From Porogramme epimiltina (lineage: Eukaryota; Basidiomycota; Agaricomycetes; Polyporales; Polyporaceae), in contig FTLJ01000237.1 in assembly GCA_900155495.1 (NCBI GenBank), positions 1 through 64,000 on the forward strand: a DNA stretch of 64,000 nucleotides, read 5' to 3'. Made by a program: the position numbers and the translations under genes. Each line of letters starts with the position of its first letter. The stretch's first letter is position 1. This document shows positions 33,163-43,885 of the stretch, one piece after another. Under the pieces are notes generated by a model. That model was not told the origin of the DNA and made no database searches. It worked only from the letters and a program-made list of their open reading frames with translations.

Positions 33163-36100
33163 CTATGAGCGCGAGCCAGCGTCCTTGGCCGGCGGCTCGC
33201 TCGCTGCGTCGCTCCCAGTCTCGTATGCTTCGCTATCATCTTCGTCACTGTCGGATTCCGAGTGTGCTTGGGCTGCCGGTTTGGACGGCTGAGAGGGCGT
33301 GGCAACTGCGGGTGCTGTTGCGGGCGAAGGAGTGGGCTGGACGGCCGGCTTTGCGGGCGCGGGGTCCTCATCCTCGCTCTCCTCCTCTGTGTCCTCGGAT
33401 TCCTCGCTCTCCTCTTCGTCGTCGTCGGTGGCGGTAGGCTTCGTAGGGGCCGGTCGTGAAGGAGCCGGGGCGTCCTCCTCATCCTCCTCCTCTTCGCTGC
33501 TCTCTTCCTCGCTCTCACTCGCCTCGTCGAACTGCTCGATCATCTTCGAGCCGACCGCCCAGCACTTCATGAGGCCCTCGAGGAACGCAGAGCCCGGCTT
33601 CGCCCCGAGCACGCCCTCGCCGCGGGCCACGGGCGACGCGTGCCACGCGCGGATGTGCTCCTCGTCGACGAGGTCGAGCTGGTAGAGCGCCGCGAGCGTC
33701 TGCCCGAAGATCGCCTGGCGCGCGGGCGGGGCGGCCGCGCAGTGCTGCTGGAGCGCCTCGACGGTCTCGACGGGGTCCACGCCGCCGATCTTGTCGATGA
33801 GCGCGCCCCAGCGGCGCACGGTGCGCGCGATCTCCGCGCGCTGCTGCGCGGGGTCCGCGGGCGCGAGCGCGACGCGGTCGATGATCGCGCCGACGACCGC
33901 CTCGCGCACGCGCCGCAGGGGCACGTTGGACGCCATCCGGAGCGTCTTGAGCTCGACGGCCGCGTTCTCGACCGAGTGGCCCTCGGCGAACGCGCGCTCG
34001 AGCGACTGCGCGACCTCGGACCGGAACTCGGTCTCGGCCGCGGCGTAGGAGAGGGTGTGGATGGCGGAGGCGTGGGAGGCCGCGTCGGCGACAGAGAGGC
34101 TCGTTGCGGAGGTGGCGGAGGAGGTGCGCGAGAGCGGGTGCATTGAGGAGAACTCGGACTCTGTCTCCGTGTCGGACTCGTCCGTTGTTGACCCGGCGTC
34201 GGAAAGCTCGAGGTCGGAGGCGGCATCGCCTGCGGATAGGTCAGCATATGTGTTTTAGTTGGTCGGGGAGGAGGAAATCCTCAAACCTATTCGCATGAGC
34301 CGCTGGTTGTTGTAAGACTCGCGCTCGTCGAGCTCGTCTTCGTCATCTGGTGAGCCATGGGGCCAAAGGAGCCCATTTGATTCTGCTCCCAGGATCTTAG
34401 CAGCATCTTCTTGGTCTGTAATGACGACATAGCCTGAGTATGAGCAGGAGTCACACGTGCGCCACACGAACGGAAACACGTACGAGCTTCGACCTCCTCG
34501 AGGTCAGAATCGTCATCCTCCTCGTCATCCCCATCGGAGCCGTCGTCCGCCGCCTCCGGGGCGGGTGACGTGACGGCGGCAGCGGCGGCGCGCCGCTTCG
34601 ACACGCGCTCAAAGCGGCGGAGCTTCGCGCCCGCGCCGATGGTGACGCCGTCCGCGATGAGGCAGCCGCGGGGCACGGCGCAGCCGTCGCCGAGGCGGAC
34701 GTGCGTGCCGACGATGCTGCCCTCGACGACGCAGCCCGCGCCGACGTGCGTGTCGTCGAAGATGTACGCGTCGCGGAGGACCGCGCCGGGCCCGATCGTG
34801 CACCGCTGGCCGACGACGGACGCGTGCACGGACGCGTTCGCGGCGATCGTCGTGTGCGCGCCGATGAGCGTGTTGTTCCCGATCTTGCAAGTCCTGTTCT
34901 CGGCCGGGCGGGGATCAGCGGGGGCCGCGGGACGGGGCTGGGGGAGTGCGGGGCTTCCCCGCGCGGGATTAGCACGCACCGTGAGAGGACGACCGAGTTG
35001 TCCTTTGCGATGTACTTGTTGCCGCGGAGGTGTTCGTAAGGGTGGCCGCTAGGGTGGTTGTCGTCGGGCACAAGCGGGAACGTCCATCGTGACAGGATAT
35101 CCTTGCTGCGCGGGGATCAGGGTAATGCGAGGAGGATAGAGCGGCCGCGCGCACCTGACTGCGTCGTAACTGCGTGTGTCTGCGACGCGGGCCGCATAAC
35201 CGTCTTTGACGACGTAACAATAAATATTTTTCATCAATAGATCGGACGTGAGGACGCCGTATACGAAGTCTCTTCGAAGGTCGGCGTAGTCGAAATTGTC
35301 TTGGAATAATGACGGTACCTAGAAGAAATTCGTAGGCCTTAGTGGAGCGCTCTAGAGGCGGAGGAAAGTTTACTCGCCTCGACGGAACAGACGTCGATCG
35401 AGCAGTCTATGAAGTCGTTGCGGATCTCGACTTCGGTGTGCTCCGCGAGGACTTCTCGGGGTATGCTGACGTGGGATTTTGGAGGATACCCGACTACGGG
35501 CTCATAGTGGAGGCACTCAGACGTACTCGGGTCGAGGACGTACACGCCAGATTCTCCCCTCGACCTATAGAGCGGGACAGGACTGTCAGTACGCAGTACA
35601 ACCCTGCAGCGCCCCCACACCAACGCAACCCCCGCGTCGCAAGCCCCCAACACAGCGAGAAAAACTCAAACTCAAACTCACCTCGTCCTGTGCGCCGCAC
35701 CGCTCTCCTTGACCACCATAGTCATGATCGCATCCTTGTTCGTCCGGCGGCGCTCCTTGTGCGCGCGCACGACGTCGCCGATCCGCACGTTGCTCACGAG
35801 GTCGCCCGTGACGAGCACAAAGTCGGACGTGATGATTTGATGCGTGTAGATATCGCGCATCGCGTCGCCCGGCGAGAACGTCTCCTTCGCGGTCACGATC
35901 GGCACGATCTTGAGCCCTGTGCTTGGCCGTGACCATTTTGAGTCCCTGCGGCGGCACGCACGGCGGGAGCGCGGCGAGAGGGCGGTTTGGAGGGAGGTTG
36001 GGTGGGTGGGGAAAGAGAGGCAGGGAGTCAGGACGGCCGAGGAGGGGGAGAAGGGGGGAGGAAGAGTGCGCACCGGATAGCAGCCTTCACCTGGTCGGCG

Positions 36101-36384
36101 TACGACCGACATATCACAAAAATCTCCTGTACGCCTGCGAGCGCGAGGCTCTCGAATGTCCAGTCCAGTAGGGTAGCGTTACATATGGGCAGCAGGCACT
36201 GTGCGCAGGAAGAGTGTGGTGAGTTTTGAGGATGCAGCATACAGCCGGAGTAACGCACCCTAGGCTTGCCGACAGTGAGCGGTTTGAATCGTTTGTTGAA
36301 GCTGTCTGCAAGAATGACGGCCTGCAGAACCTCGTCCTCCTCTGCGATGGCCTTCTCCTTGCCCGACGATGATTTTGGAGGCAT
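33163..36384 (-). CDS. GCD6: Translation initiation factor eIF2B, epsilon subunit
   Basis: Nine exons (36259-36384, 36074-36198, 35682-35945, 35378-35564, 35155-35318, 34980-35105, 34484-34893, 34287-34415, 33163-34229) encode 865 aa. The nucleotidyltransferase-like domain starts QAVILADSFNKRFKPL and includes PICNATLLDWTFESLA. The left-handed beta-helix hexapeptides run from TCKIGNNTLIGAHT to VTIGAGAKL. The C-terminal W2/HEAT domain is followed by an unusually long acidic and Pro/Ala-rich tail of about 120 residues. The epsilon subunit is the catalytic part of the exchange factor that recharges eIF2 with GTP, the target of general amino-acid control. Intron 4 (35319-35377) needs a GC donor (GAG|GCGAGT): only that join gives CSVEVPSLFQDNFDY, which matches the family. 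Confidence 0.95.
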
Positions 36385-37010
36385 GATGGGGTGGATGTGA
36401 TGTATTGAAGGAGAGCTGGGGATTATTGTGGCCGGCCCGGGGCACTCAACACAAGGAATGTGACTCGATCGGGGCGATCACATGATCGGCCAGAAAATGC
36501 TCGATCTGCGCTGCTCGGTTCGGGCTCTTGCACACAATGACGTCCGACGGCACACATTGGGATGAAAGTAAAACAACATGTGTATTCAAGGAAAGACGAG
36601 AGGCTCAGGATAGTGTGCGAAGCTTATGGTGTCGTGTGATCGTCTGCCGCCACGAATGACGAGAAGAAGTGATGATTACACGAAGCCATAGAGACACACG
36701 CGAGCACGATCCGATGAGACAATGAAAGTGGGTATGAGGATATCGGCTATCCAGTCGACATTAGGCTGAGTAACAGCGGATGGGGAGCGATGTAGGTATG
36801 GGCGTAACTCATGAGAGGAAAGCAAAGCAAGACCACATCCGTGTCATAGACTACCTGAGAGAAGAACGCGAGTAAGATGATCGGGGACGAAATCCACTAT
36901 CATGGATGCGAAATGCGGAGGGAATAGGGGGCGCAGGAGAGGGAGACATTAGAGAATGAAGAGCTCGTCACGGTCGTAATAAGGTAAAAGGAGACGTTTT
37001 CAGACCACGC
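36385..37010. other. Intergenic region, eIF2B epsilon promoter side
   Basis: About 625 bp, less GC-rich than its surroundings, holding the eIF2B epsilon promoter and the 3' UTR of the next gene. No gene seen. Confidence 0.4.
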
Positions 37011-38188
37011 TTACGCAGCAGCAGCGACGACGGGAGCCGCTGGCGGAGCCTCGACCTTGGGCTCTTCTGAGGGAGCCGCGGTCTCAGCAGCGGGAGCCTC
37101 CGCCGCGGTCTCGGCGGCGGGGTTCTCGAGGGGCTCAACGGGGGCGGGCTCCTCAATCTTCGGGGGGTTCTCCTCAACCTTGGGGGGCGTGTTGTGCTCA
37201 GCCTTGGGCTTGGACTTGAAGAAGTCACCAACACGCGCCGACAGGCGACGGCCGACCTTAGCCTTCTTCTCTTCCTTCTTCTCCTCCTTCTACGTGACAG
37301 TTAATATCACGAGACTACCTTTTCATATTGGCCTGAACTCTCACCTTCTCCTCCTTGGGGGCCTCGGCCTCCGCAGCAGGGGTCTCAGCCGCGGCCTCGG
37401 CGGGGGCCTCAGCGGCCGGCGCCTCAGCAGGAGCGGCGGTCTCACTGATAGATGCTGTCAGTTATGCTCGGAATTGCTGTGATAGACAAAGCCACATACG
37501 TCTCCTTCACGGGCTCAGCGGGCGTCTCCTCCGTCTTGGGGGCCTCAGCGGTCTCAGCAGCGGGCTCCTTGGGAGCCTCCTCGGCCGCAGGAGCGGCGGC
37601 AGTCTATGAACACATGTCGGTATCGTCGCATGTGCACGTCATGACAATCAATCGCACCTCTTCCTTCTTCTCAGTCTTCTTGGAGGCCTTCTCCTTGGGC
37701 TTCTTCTCAGCCTTCTCCTTCTTCTCACCCTTGAAGGGAGCGAGGAGCTTGGCGAGGAGAGAGGGGCTCTTGGGGCGCTCCTCCTTCTTAGCCTCAGCAG
37801 CGGGCTCAGCCTGGTCACGTCCATTTAGATCAAACACTTATGAGGATGTTATGGTGAAGACTTACAGGCTTAGCCTCCTCGGTGGCGGCAGGGGCCTCCT
37901 CGGTCTTGGGAGCCTCAGCAGCCTCAGCGGCGGGAGCAGCCTAATCAGGAATCAGTGACACGTCCAACAGCAATCAATCAATCAACCGACCTCCTCCTTA
38001 GCCTCCTCCTTGGGAGCCTCCTAGGAACGGACTGAATACATTGAGCGGCAAACAAAGACGCCGGAACGACGTACGGTGGCAGGCGCCTCAGCGGCGACCT
38101 CGGGAGCAGGGGTGGCCTCGGGGGCGGGGGTCTCGACGGGCTTGGTCTCCTCGACGGGGACGGCGGGGGCAGCGACGGTCTCAGACAT
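37011..38188 (-). CDS. Ala/Glu/Pro/Lys-rich low-complexity protein of unknown function
   Basis: Seven exons (38075-38188, 37991-38020, 37866-37940, 37658-37810, 37500-37603, 37345-37444, 37011-37289) encode 284 aa. Almost the whole chain is Ala/Glu/Pro/Thr in short repeats such as AEAPK and EETPA, and is likely disordered. Two blocks break this: SPSLLAKLLAPFKGEKKEK near residues 95-113, and VGRRLSARVGDFFKSKPK near residue 205, which look like short amphipathic or phosphorylatable elements. All six introns are 50-60 nt with GT-AG ends, and every exon except one pair is in phase 0, so exon repetition or skipping would leave the frame open. I do not recognise a family; abundant acidic stress-related or scaffold proteins of this look occur in mushrooms. 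Confidence 0.8.
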
Positions 38189-39558
38189 TATTGAAGACTT
38201 AGGGGGTCGTGAGCTGGAAGGTGAAGGTCAGACGATGCGGCTTAAAAGGGCCGAGAAAGACGACGGAGCGCGTTGGGGCGCAACCGTTGACGAGAAGAGG
38301 AAATAAAGAAGAGAGAACTGTTTAGAGACGCACAATAGTGGTATATGGGAAGAGAGCGAGGGCTCTGTGGCCTTGCTGGCGCAGGGAAGAGGAGAGAGCG
38401 AGAGAGAAAGAGAGATAGGGAGGAGAATAAACCTGGCGGGCGGCGCCCTTCTTATCCTTAAACAGTGCGAACAAACAAGGCTAAACTAAATTTGGCGGGA
38501 CCATGTTCTGCTGTTCCCAATTGAGACACGCGTCCGTTCTGTTGCGACATCTCGATCACACAGATGACCGTTTTTCCGGATGTCCCTCCCGCTCGCGCCC
38601 CCGTCACCGCGTCTGCATCGCTGGGTGGCCCGCGCCGCCGCTGAGGGTGTGCTCGTCGGGCGCGGGGACGTGCTCGACGGCGGGGCGGGCGGGACTGGCC
38701 CCAGCGCAGGGTGGGAAAGCGGTTCACAAGGTGACAAGAGAGCGTTGATTTGGGACGAGCCGAAAGAAGGAGACGTCCCGCTCGCGCGTTCCGGTGGTCT
38801 AGCGACGATCGGGAATCATGTCGTTCTGCGACGTGCTCCAGTCTCCCAAAGGCCGCACGCGTCTTATTTCCTCTGCTGCCCCCTGCGCGCCCTGCTGCCT
38901 GCGCCCGTCGAGGAGGCGCAGGGGCCGCGCGCTGCCCCCGGTGGAGGCGTGGGCGGGCGGGGGGTGGAGGGGAAGGGCGGGCGCACTTGCTTGGCTCGGG
39001 TGATGTAGTGGTTCTATTCTTTTGCGGGCAAGCGTCGGAAGGCTGGCCGGTGTGACTCGGCGTGAAGGGGGCGTTTCACATTCGCAGACTTCCGCGTGGG
39101 AGACGCCGGACCCCGCCGCCCACGTAAAGCCTGGAGCCTGCCCCGATATGGCAGGCGAGCGTGGCTCTCCTCCTTCGCGTCCGAACGTAAAAGACTTGTC
39201 CGAGGCCCGCCACACCGCGCCCCCGACGCCGTCCCCGCCGCACAACGCCTCCGTCTCGCCTAGGCGCCCGCTCGGCTCCGCCTCTCCCTCCGACCATACG
39301 CGCCCCTCCTCGTGTTGCCGTCTGCACCCCCGCCTCCTCCTTTGGTCTCGTTTCGAAAACAACGCCTCCGCCTGCTATTGTGGCTCATGCTTGCACGCCC
39401 CACTGCGCGACGTACGCCACTCCACTTGGCCCAAGGCACAGCACGCAACGTGCCCCCCGGCCCCACTCCTCTGCACGCCTTAAACCTCCTCGCGCGCACG
39501 CCATGGCCCTCGCAATCCTCTCTCTCAGCTCGCCTTTATGACCCTCTGACGACTCGCC
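38189..39558. other. Divergent intergenic region, 1.4 kb
   Basis: This separates the Ala/Glu/Pro-rich gene and the PalI/SUR7-like gene. The left part has GA-rich tracts (near 38345-38430, agagagcgagagagaaag type) on the plus strand upstream of the first gene. Reading frames here are low-complexity and overlapping, and I call none. Confidence 0.4.
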
Positions 39559-40483
39559 ATGCTCGCTAAGCTCGCGTCTCTCCTCTTCTTTGTCGCCTTC
39601 CTTCTCCTGCTTCTCGTCTCACTCTCTGTCCCCATCACCAAGAGCCTCTACCTCTTCCAGCTAACAGCCGACGCCTCGTCTTCTCTCCTCGACTCCCATG
39701 CAAGTGCTTCGGTCCGCTTCGGTGTCTGGGGCTATTGCGCCTCCGGCGCGGATGTAGAGTAAGTCTGACCCGCCCCTCGCGCGCCCTCCGTCCGCGTGAG
39801 CCGCGTCTCACGTCCCGTGTCCCGCCAGAGCCGTCGGTGTAGACCACACCACTGCCGCCCAGTGCTCCAAACCCAAACTGGGCTACAACCTCGACTCCAC
39901 CGTGGCCGAGGACCTTCACGTGGACGGCATCACCGACGCCATCTCACACAGTCTCTCCGCCGCCCTGGTTCTTCACGTCATAGGTATGGCACTCCCTTGA
40001 TAGCGCACCGTCAGGCTCTCACCGCGCTATCGCCCCTCCATTCAGACTGCGTCCTCGTCTTCCTCGCCCTGGTCGCGTCCGCGTTCGTCAGGAGGTGGCG
40101 TGGGTCCTCGGCCAGGTTCGAGCCGTACTCGCGCCCGTGGTCCCTCTTCATCACCCTCGGCGTCGCGCTCCTCGCCGCGGTTCTGACGACCGTCAGCTTC
40201 ATCATCGATCTCGCCTTCGTCGCGCTCGCCCGCAACAAGATCAATGATGAGGCGCACGGCGTCGTGCACCTCTCCCGCGGCAATGCGGTACGTCCGATCT
40301 TCTTGCGCGCGCCGCGTCGAGGATTGTCGCCCCTCGGATCTTGACGCCCGCATCTCCCCTCATATATGTTATGAACAGGTGTGGATGACCGTGGCCGCCG
40401 CCGTCCTGCTGTGGGCCGGCATCAGCTTCTTCTGTCTGGACATGTGCCGCGGCCGCAGGGCCAAGTCCGCGTACGTCGTCTGA
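39559..40483 (+). CDS. PalI/SUR7-like four-TM plasma-membrane protein
   Basis: Four exons (39559-39758, 39829-39983, 40046-40287, 40379-40483) encode 233 aa. A first hydrophobic helix (LLFFVAFLLLLLVSLSVPI) is followed by an extracellular loop with FGVWGYC and a later Cys (AAQCSKP), then three more membrane helices: LSAALVLHVIDCVLVFLAL, the segment around ITLGVALLAAVLTT, and TVAAAVLLWAGISFF. The GxWGYC-type loop and four-helix layout are those of the SUR7/PalI (Rim9) claudin-like family, which includes eisosome-associated proteins and a pH-sensing component. Which branch this belongs to cannot be decided here. All joins keep the frame and total 234 codons. Confidence 0.83.
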
Positions 40484-42571
40484 ATCCTGTCCAGCGCCAA
40501 CGGCGCGCGTTCGCTCACGCCTTCCGTGTTTCGACGTTTCCAGCGGGACGTACTAGGTGCCGCTTTCCATTCGAAGCCTCCCCCCGCCCGCCAGCCCGAG
40601 CCCGCGCCCGCGCGCAAGGTTCCAAACTCCATTTCGCTGATATTCGCGCGCCCGATTCCCAGGCGGTGGGTGATACCCGACTGATGTGGACCACATGGAC
40701 CGCTCTTTTTCTGCTCGTTCCTGCTCAGTGCTCGCCCTTCTCTCCAATGCTCCCTCGGCCCTGTGCCCGCCCCTATGGCAGAGCCTGGACGCCTTTCGGC
40801 GCGGCGGAGGGGTTTCTTGGTGCCGCGCTGGGGCCTCGGGGCGCCTGGCGCGATTTAACCTTCGCGCCACCGCCGCCGCCCCTCGCCTCAGCTCCGGCCG
40901 TTTAGCCAATACGCCCAATACGCAGACCGCGGACAGACCGCACGGACCCATTCTCGGCCTGACGTTCGGAGCCTTCTTCCGTGTATCGCTAGTTCTTATC
41001 ACGTTCCTTTGCTGTAATCCTCGGCTCGCGAGGGGGCGCAACCCGCCCTTCCCCCTCCCTCCCCTCTGCTGTACCCATAGTACGATTCCCGCCATTGAAT
41101 GCCATTCATTGTGCACCCGGAGACCCCCACCGCAGCGACCGAACCGGAGAACGTTCGAGTAGCGCACGCCGTCGCACGGGGTGAGCACGCGATAAGCGTG
41201 GACCGCGTGATTTCAACCTTTCCCCATCCCCCCCCCTTCTTCTCCCCTTGCTCCCCGAGAGCACTCTACTCCTGGTTCTGGTCTGTCAGGACGGCGGACG
41301 CGGGCCTTCGGCGGCAGCTCCGTCCCCACCGGGCGGCGCGGCGGACGCGGGCCGCAGCGCGCGCGGTGGCGCTCCCGGACCCGTTCCCCCGTCTCGCCCG
41401 GACGGAAGACAGAAAACAGAAGACGGAAGACGGAAAACAGATTGCGGGGTCAATGGAAGGGCGACGGACATTCGACCGGCCGCGCGGGGCAGGCGGGTGG
41501 GGGGCGTCACAGATCTCCCGAGGCTCGCACAGGGAGCGGGGCGTGGAAGGATATCCCCGTCGAGCACGCACGCGCGCACGCGACGCGATGGGCGCCGTTG
41601 CAGGTCTGGCTTCCGAGCTCAGTGGCGAGCGCCGCGGTGCCGGTCTTCCAGTCCACTGTCCACCCGCCGGCGCGTACGGCGCTTTTGAGACAGAGTTCGT
41701 GCATTCCAGCGTTCGGGACGCGCTCTCGGGACTCGGGACACCTGGTGGGGCTTTGGAGTCTGGAGGCTTCGCGAGCGCGCACGGGGTCCGCCCCTCTAGA
41801 TAGTCCCTGCTGCGAGCGCAGCACGGGGCTGGCCAAGCACCGCTACTGGACCACTGGACCACTGGGGCACTGGGGCACCTGGGTTCGCGGCGGGATTCGC
41901 ACACGGCCTTGCGCCAATGTTAGCAATCCGAGTACATGCACCACTACCCCCGGGCGCGCCCTCCTGGGCCGCCGCCCCGGGCCCGTCTATGTATTAGTGT
42001 TAGAGTTCAGCGCGAAAGTGGACAGCGCGCGCTGCCGGACGCCCGTGTGCCCAGTGGGCTGGCTATGTATATGGATTGTGGACTGTGGATGGCCGGCCAC
42101 TGCCAGCGGCTCGCGGGGTCTGCCCAGCCGGAGACGTCATAGTTGCTGAGAGAGGGGCGACAACCTGCGCGGTGCGGAGCTTCGTGCGCGCTCCGCAGGG
42201 CACTAGTACTAGCACCGTCCGCCGAATGATCGACGGTGCTGGCTGGCACTCGCGCCGGGCCCAGGCGTGCGGGGACGACGTCCCGCGACGTGCGCAGACA
42301 CTGCACCCGACCCCACCTGCACGCCAAAGGTAACTTGGGATCCGTGGCGCTCGCACACAGGGGGGCGATGGGCCGGCGGCTCGATGTTCTTGTGCACTCG
42401 CGACCGAGTGCCACTGAAAGCACACACGTACTTATCTGCAGATGGCGCGAGACTCGAGTGCTTGTGTGTGTCGGCCGTGTGATCACGCCCCTCGCACGCC
42501 CAGCTGCACGGATGTGATAGCAGGGATGTTTAGAACCCGCCCGGGCCGCGCGCCCCTCCCCCGTCCACAAG
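40484..42571. other. Gene-free GC-rich region
   Basis: About 2.1 kb between the PalI/SUR7-like gene and a transposable element. Its last 8 bp (42564-42571) are the left target-site copy. It is GC-rich and low-complexity with overlapping frames on both strands. I support no gene here. Confidence 0.4.
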
Positions 42572-42585
42572 CAGTGTTGGCGGAA

Positions 42586-42673
42586 CTGGTCAGACCGGTC
42601 AGAATTTGACTGACCAGCTTGACCCTGACCACCTGGTCAGACCGGTCTGACCAGCTCTGGTCAAAATGGTCAG
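42586..42673. repeat. Left subterminal GGTCA/TGACC repeat cluster
   Basis: At least nine GGTCA or TGACC pentamers in about 88 bp, including the palindromic ggtcagaccggtctgacc. Inverted counterparts are found at the other end of the element. In hAT elements such arrays are transposase binding sites; that role is inferred here. Confidence 0.8.
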
Positions 42674-43672
42674 GCGCCCAAAAGTCACGGGACTTGGAGA
42701 TGAGCGCACATCGCGCAAGTTCGCAACTGTCTCGACTCTCTAGCGTGTATGACATTCCTCTTGGACTCGGCTCTCCTGAGCTCGTCAAACATAGTAACTC
42801 CTCCCCCTTTTCCACCTCCCCTGCTCTCCCATATACGCCTTCAGTCAGCGTCTCAGGACCCCAACCGCTCCCTAGCTCACACGACGCGTTAGAAGAAACA
42901 ACGGACTCGGCAGAGCATGATCTCCCCATCACTCAGGCAGACGCATTCAAACGGACGGCGTGGGGGATTGTGTGCAACGCAGGGGCTACGTGGGGCAGGT
43001 TGGGTTCCGCGGGCGGGGCCGGCGTTGGGGTGGGGGGCTAGACGGCAGGCAGGGCCCCCGGGGGGTGCTCTCGTCTTACTACAGGTCCATAGCTAGTGAG
43101 TCTTTGCAGTTATCCGGACATTCCATGCCTACTGGCAGACAAGTCACGCACACAAAACACTCCTACCCCTCCCCTGTCTCTTTGTTTACACTGGCACCCC
43201 CTTGTCTCATTTCTGTCGCCCTAACACCCCTCTACTTGGCTTCTCGCCTGCCAAGGGGAAGACTATCTACTACGATACCATTCAGTATGTCTCGTGTAAC
43301 CGTCAAATGGGTTTGCAGTGTTGTTATTGTATATACTATGTCCACATTCTTCTCGCCCAGAAACATCCTTACTGCCATGTATCTCACCTTCGCAAGGTCG
43401 GTCGTAGAAGAGAAAGTTTGAGCTCAGTCGCCAGCCTGCATACACCAAGCTTGGCCCCGAGCGTGTGCAGTCTCAACGGCAGTCTCAAGTACCGTGCGCT
43501 CCGTCTTGACTTGGATGACTCTACCTAGTACAACGAGCCTGTCACCCGTGAAATGAAGATTCCGCCGTCGCAGCTACTCGCTCCCTTTCACCATCTACTC
43601 CGTAGCAGCACTACTATCGTTCCGAGTCGCCCAGGCTTGTTATCTATGCGCCCTCACGTGATAGATCGAGCG

Positions 43673-43755
43673 ACTGACCGGTCTGACCAGGTGGTCAGTC
43701 ACTGACCGCTTCGACCAGGTCAAACCGGTCTGACCGGTCTGACCACCTGGTCAGT
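43673..43755. repeat. Right subterminal GGTCA/TGACC repeat cluster
   Basis: Dense GGTCA/TGACC pentamers in imperfect inverted relation to 42586-42673, ending at the terminal repeat. Confidence 0.8.
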
Positions 43756-43885
43756 GACAACACTGTCCACAAGTACATATGCTGCTGCACCGGCATCGCC
43801 CATTGCTCAAGCCTCGACACGGATGGCGCGCATGGCGCGCCGCTCGCGCCTTGCGCCGCGTGGGTGGTGGCGCTCGCCCGCGCCT

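Larger units (their letters stand above)
42572..43765. mobile_element. Non-autonomous hAT-like DNA transposon (MITE type), 1,194 bp
   Basis: The element starts CAGTGTTG at 42572 and ends CAACACTG at 43765, perfect 8-bp terminal inverted repeats. It is flanked by an identical 8-bp direct repeat, TCCACAAG, at 42564-42571 and 43766-43773, the target-site duplication size typical of the hAT superfamily, whose ends often begin CAG. Subterminal regions carry many copies of GGTCA/TGACC and the palindrome CAGACCGGTCTG in opposite orientations. The interior has no transposase-like frame, so mobility would need an enzyme from elsewhere. The perfect target duplication suggests a fairly recent insertion. 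It sits 121 bp beyond the NOP2 stop codon, with its right end in the NOP2 3' region. Confidence 0.85.

Noticed and set aside
42619..43041. Open frame inside the hAT-like element as a transposase fragment
   Set aside because: It begins in the subterminal repeats, shows none of the hAT dimerisation-domain or zinc-finger patterns, and is Ser/Pro-rich.
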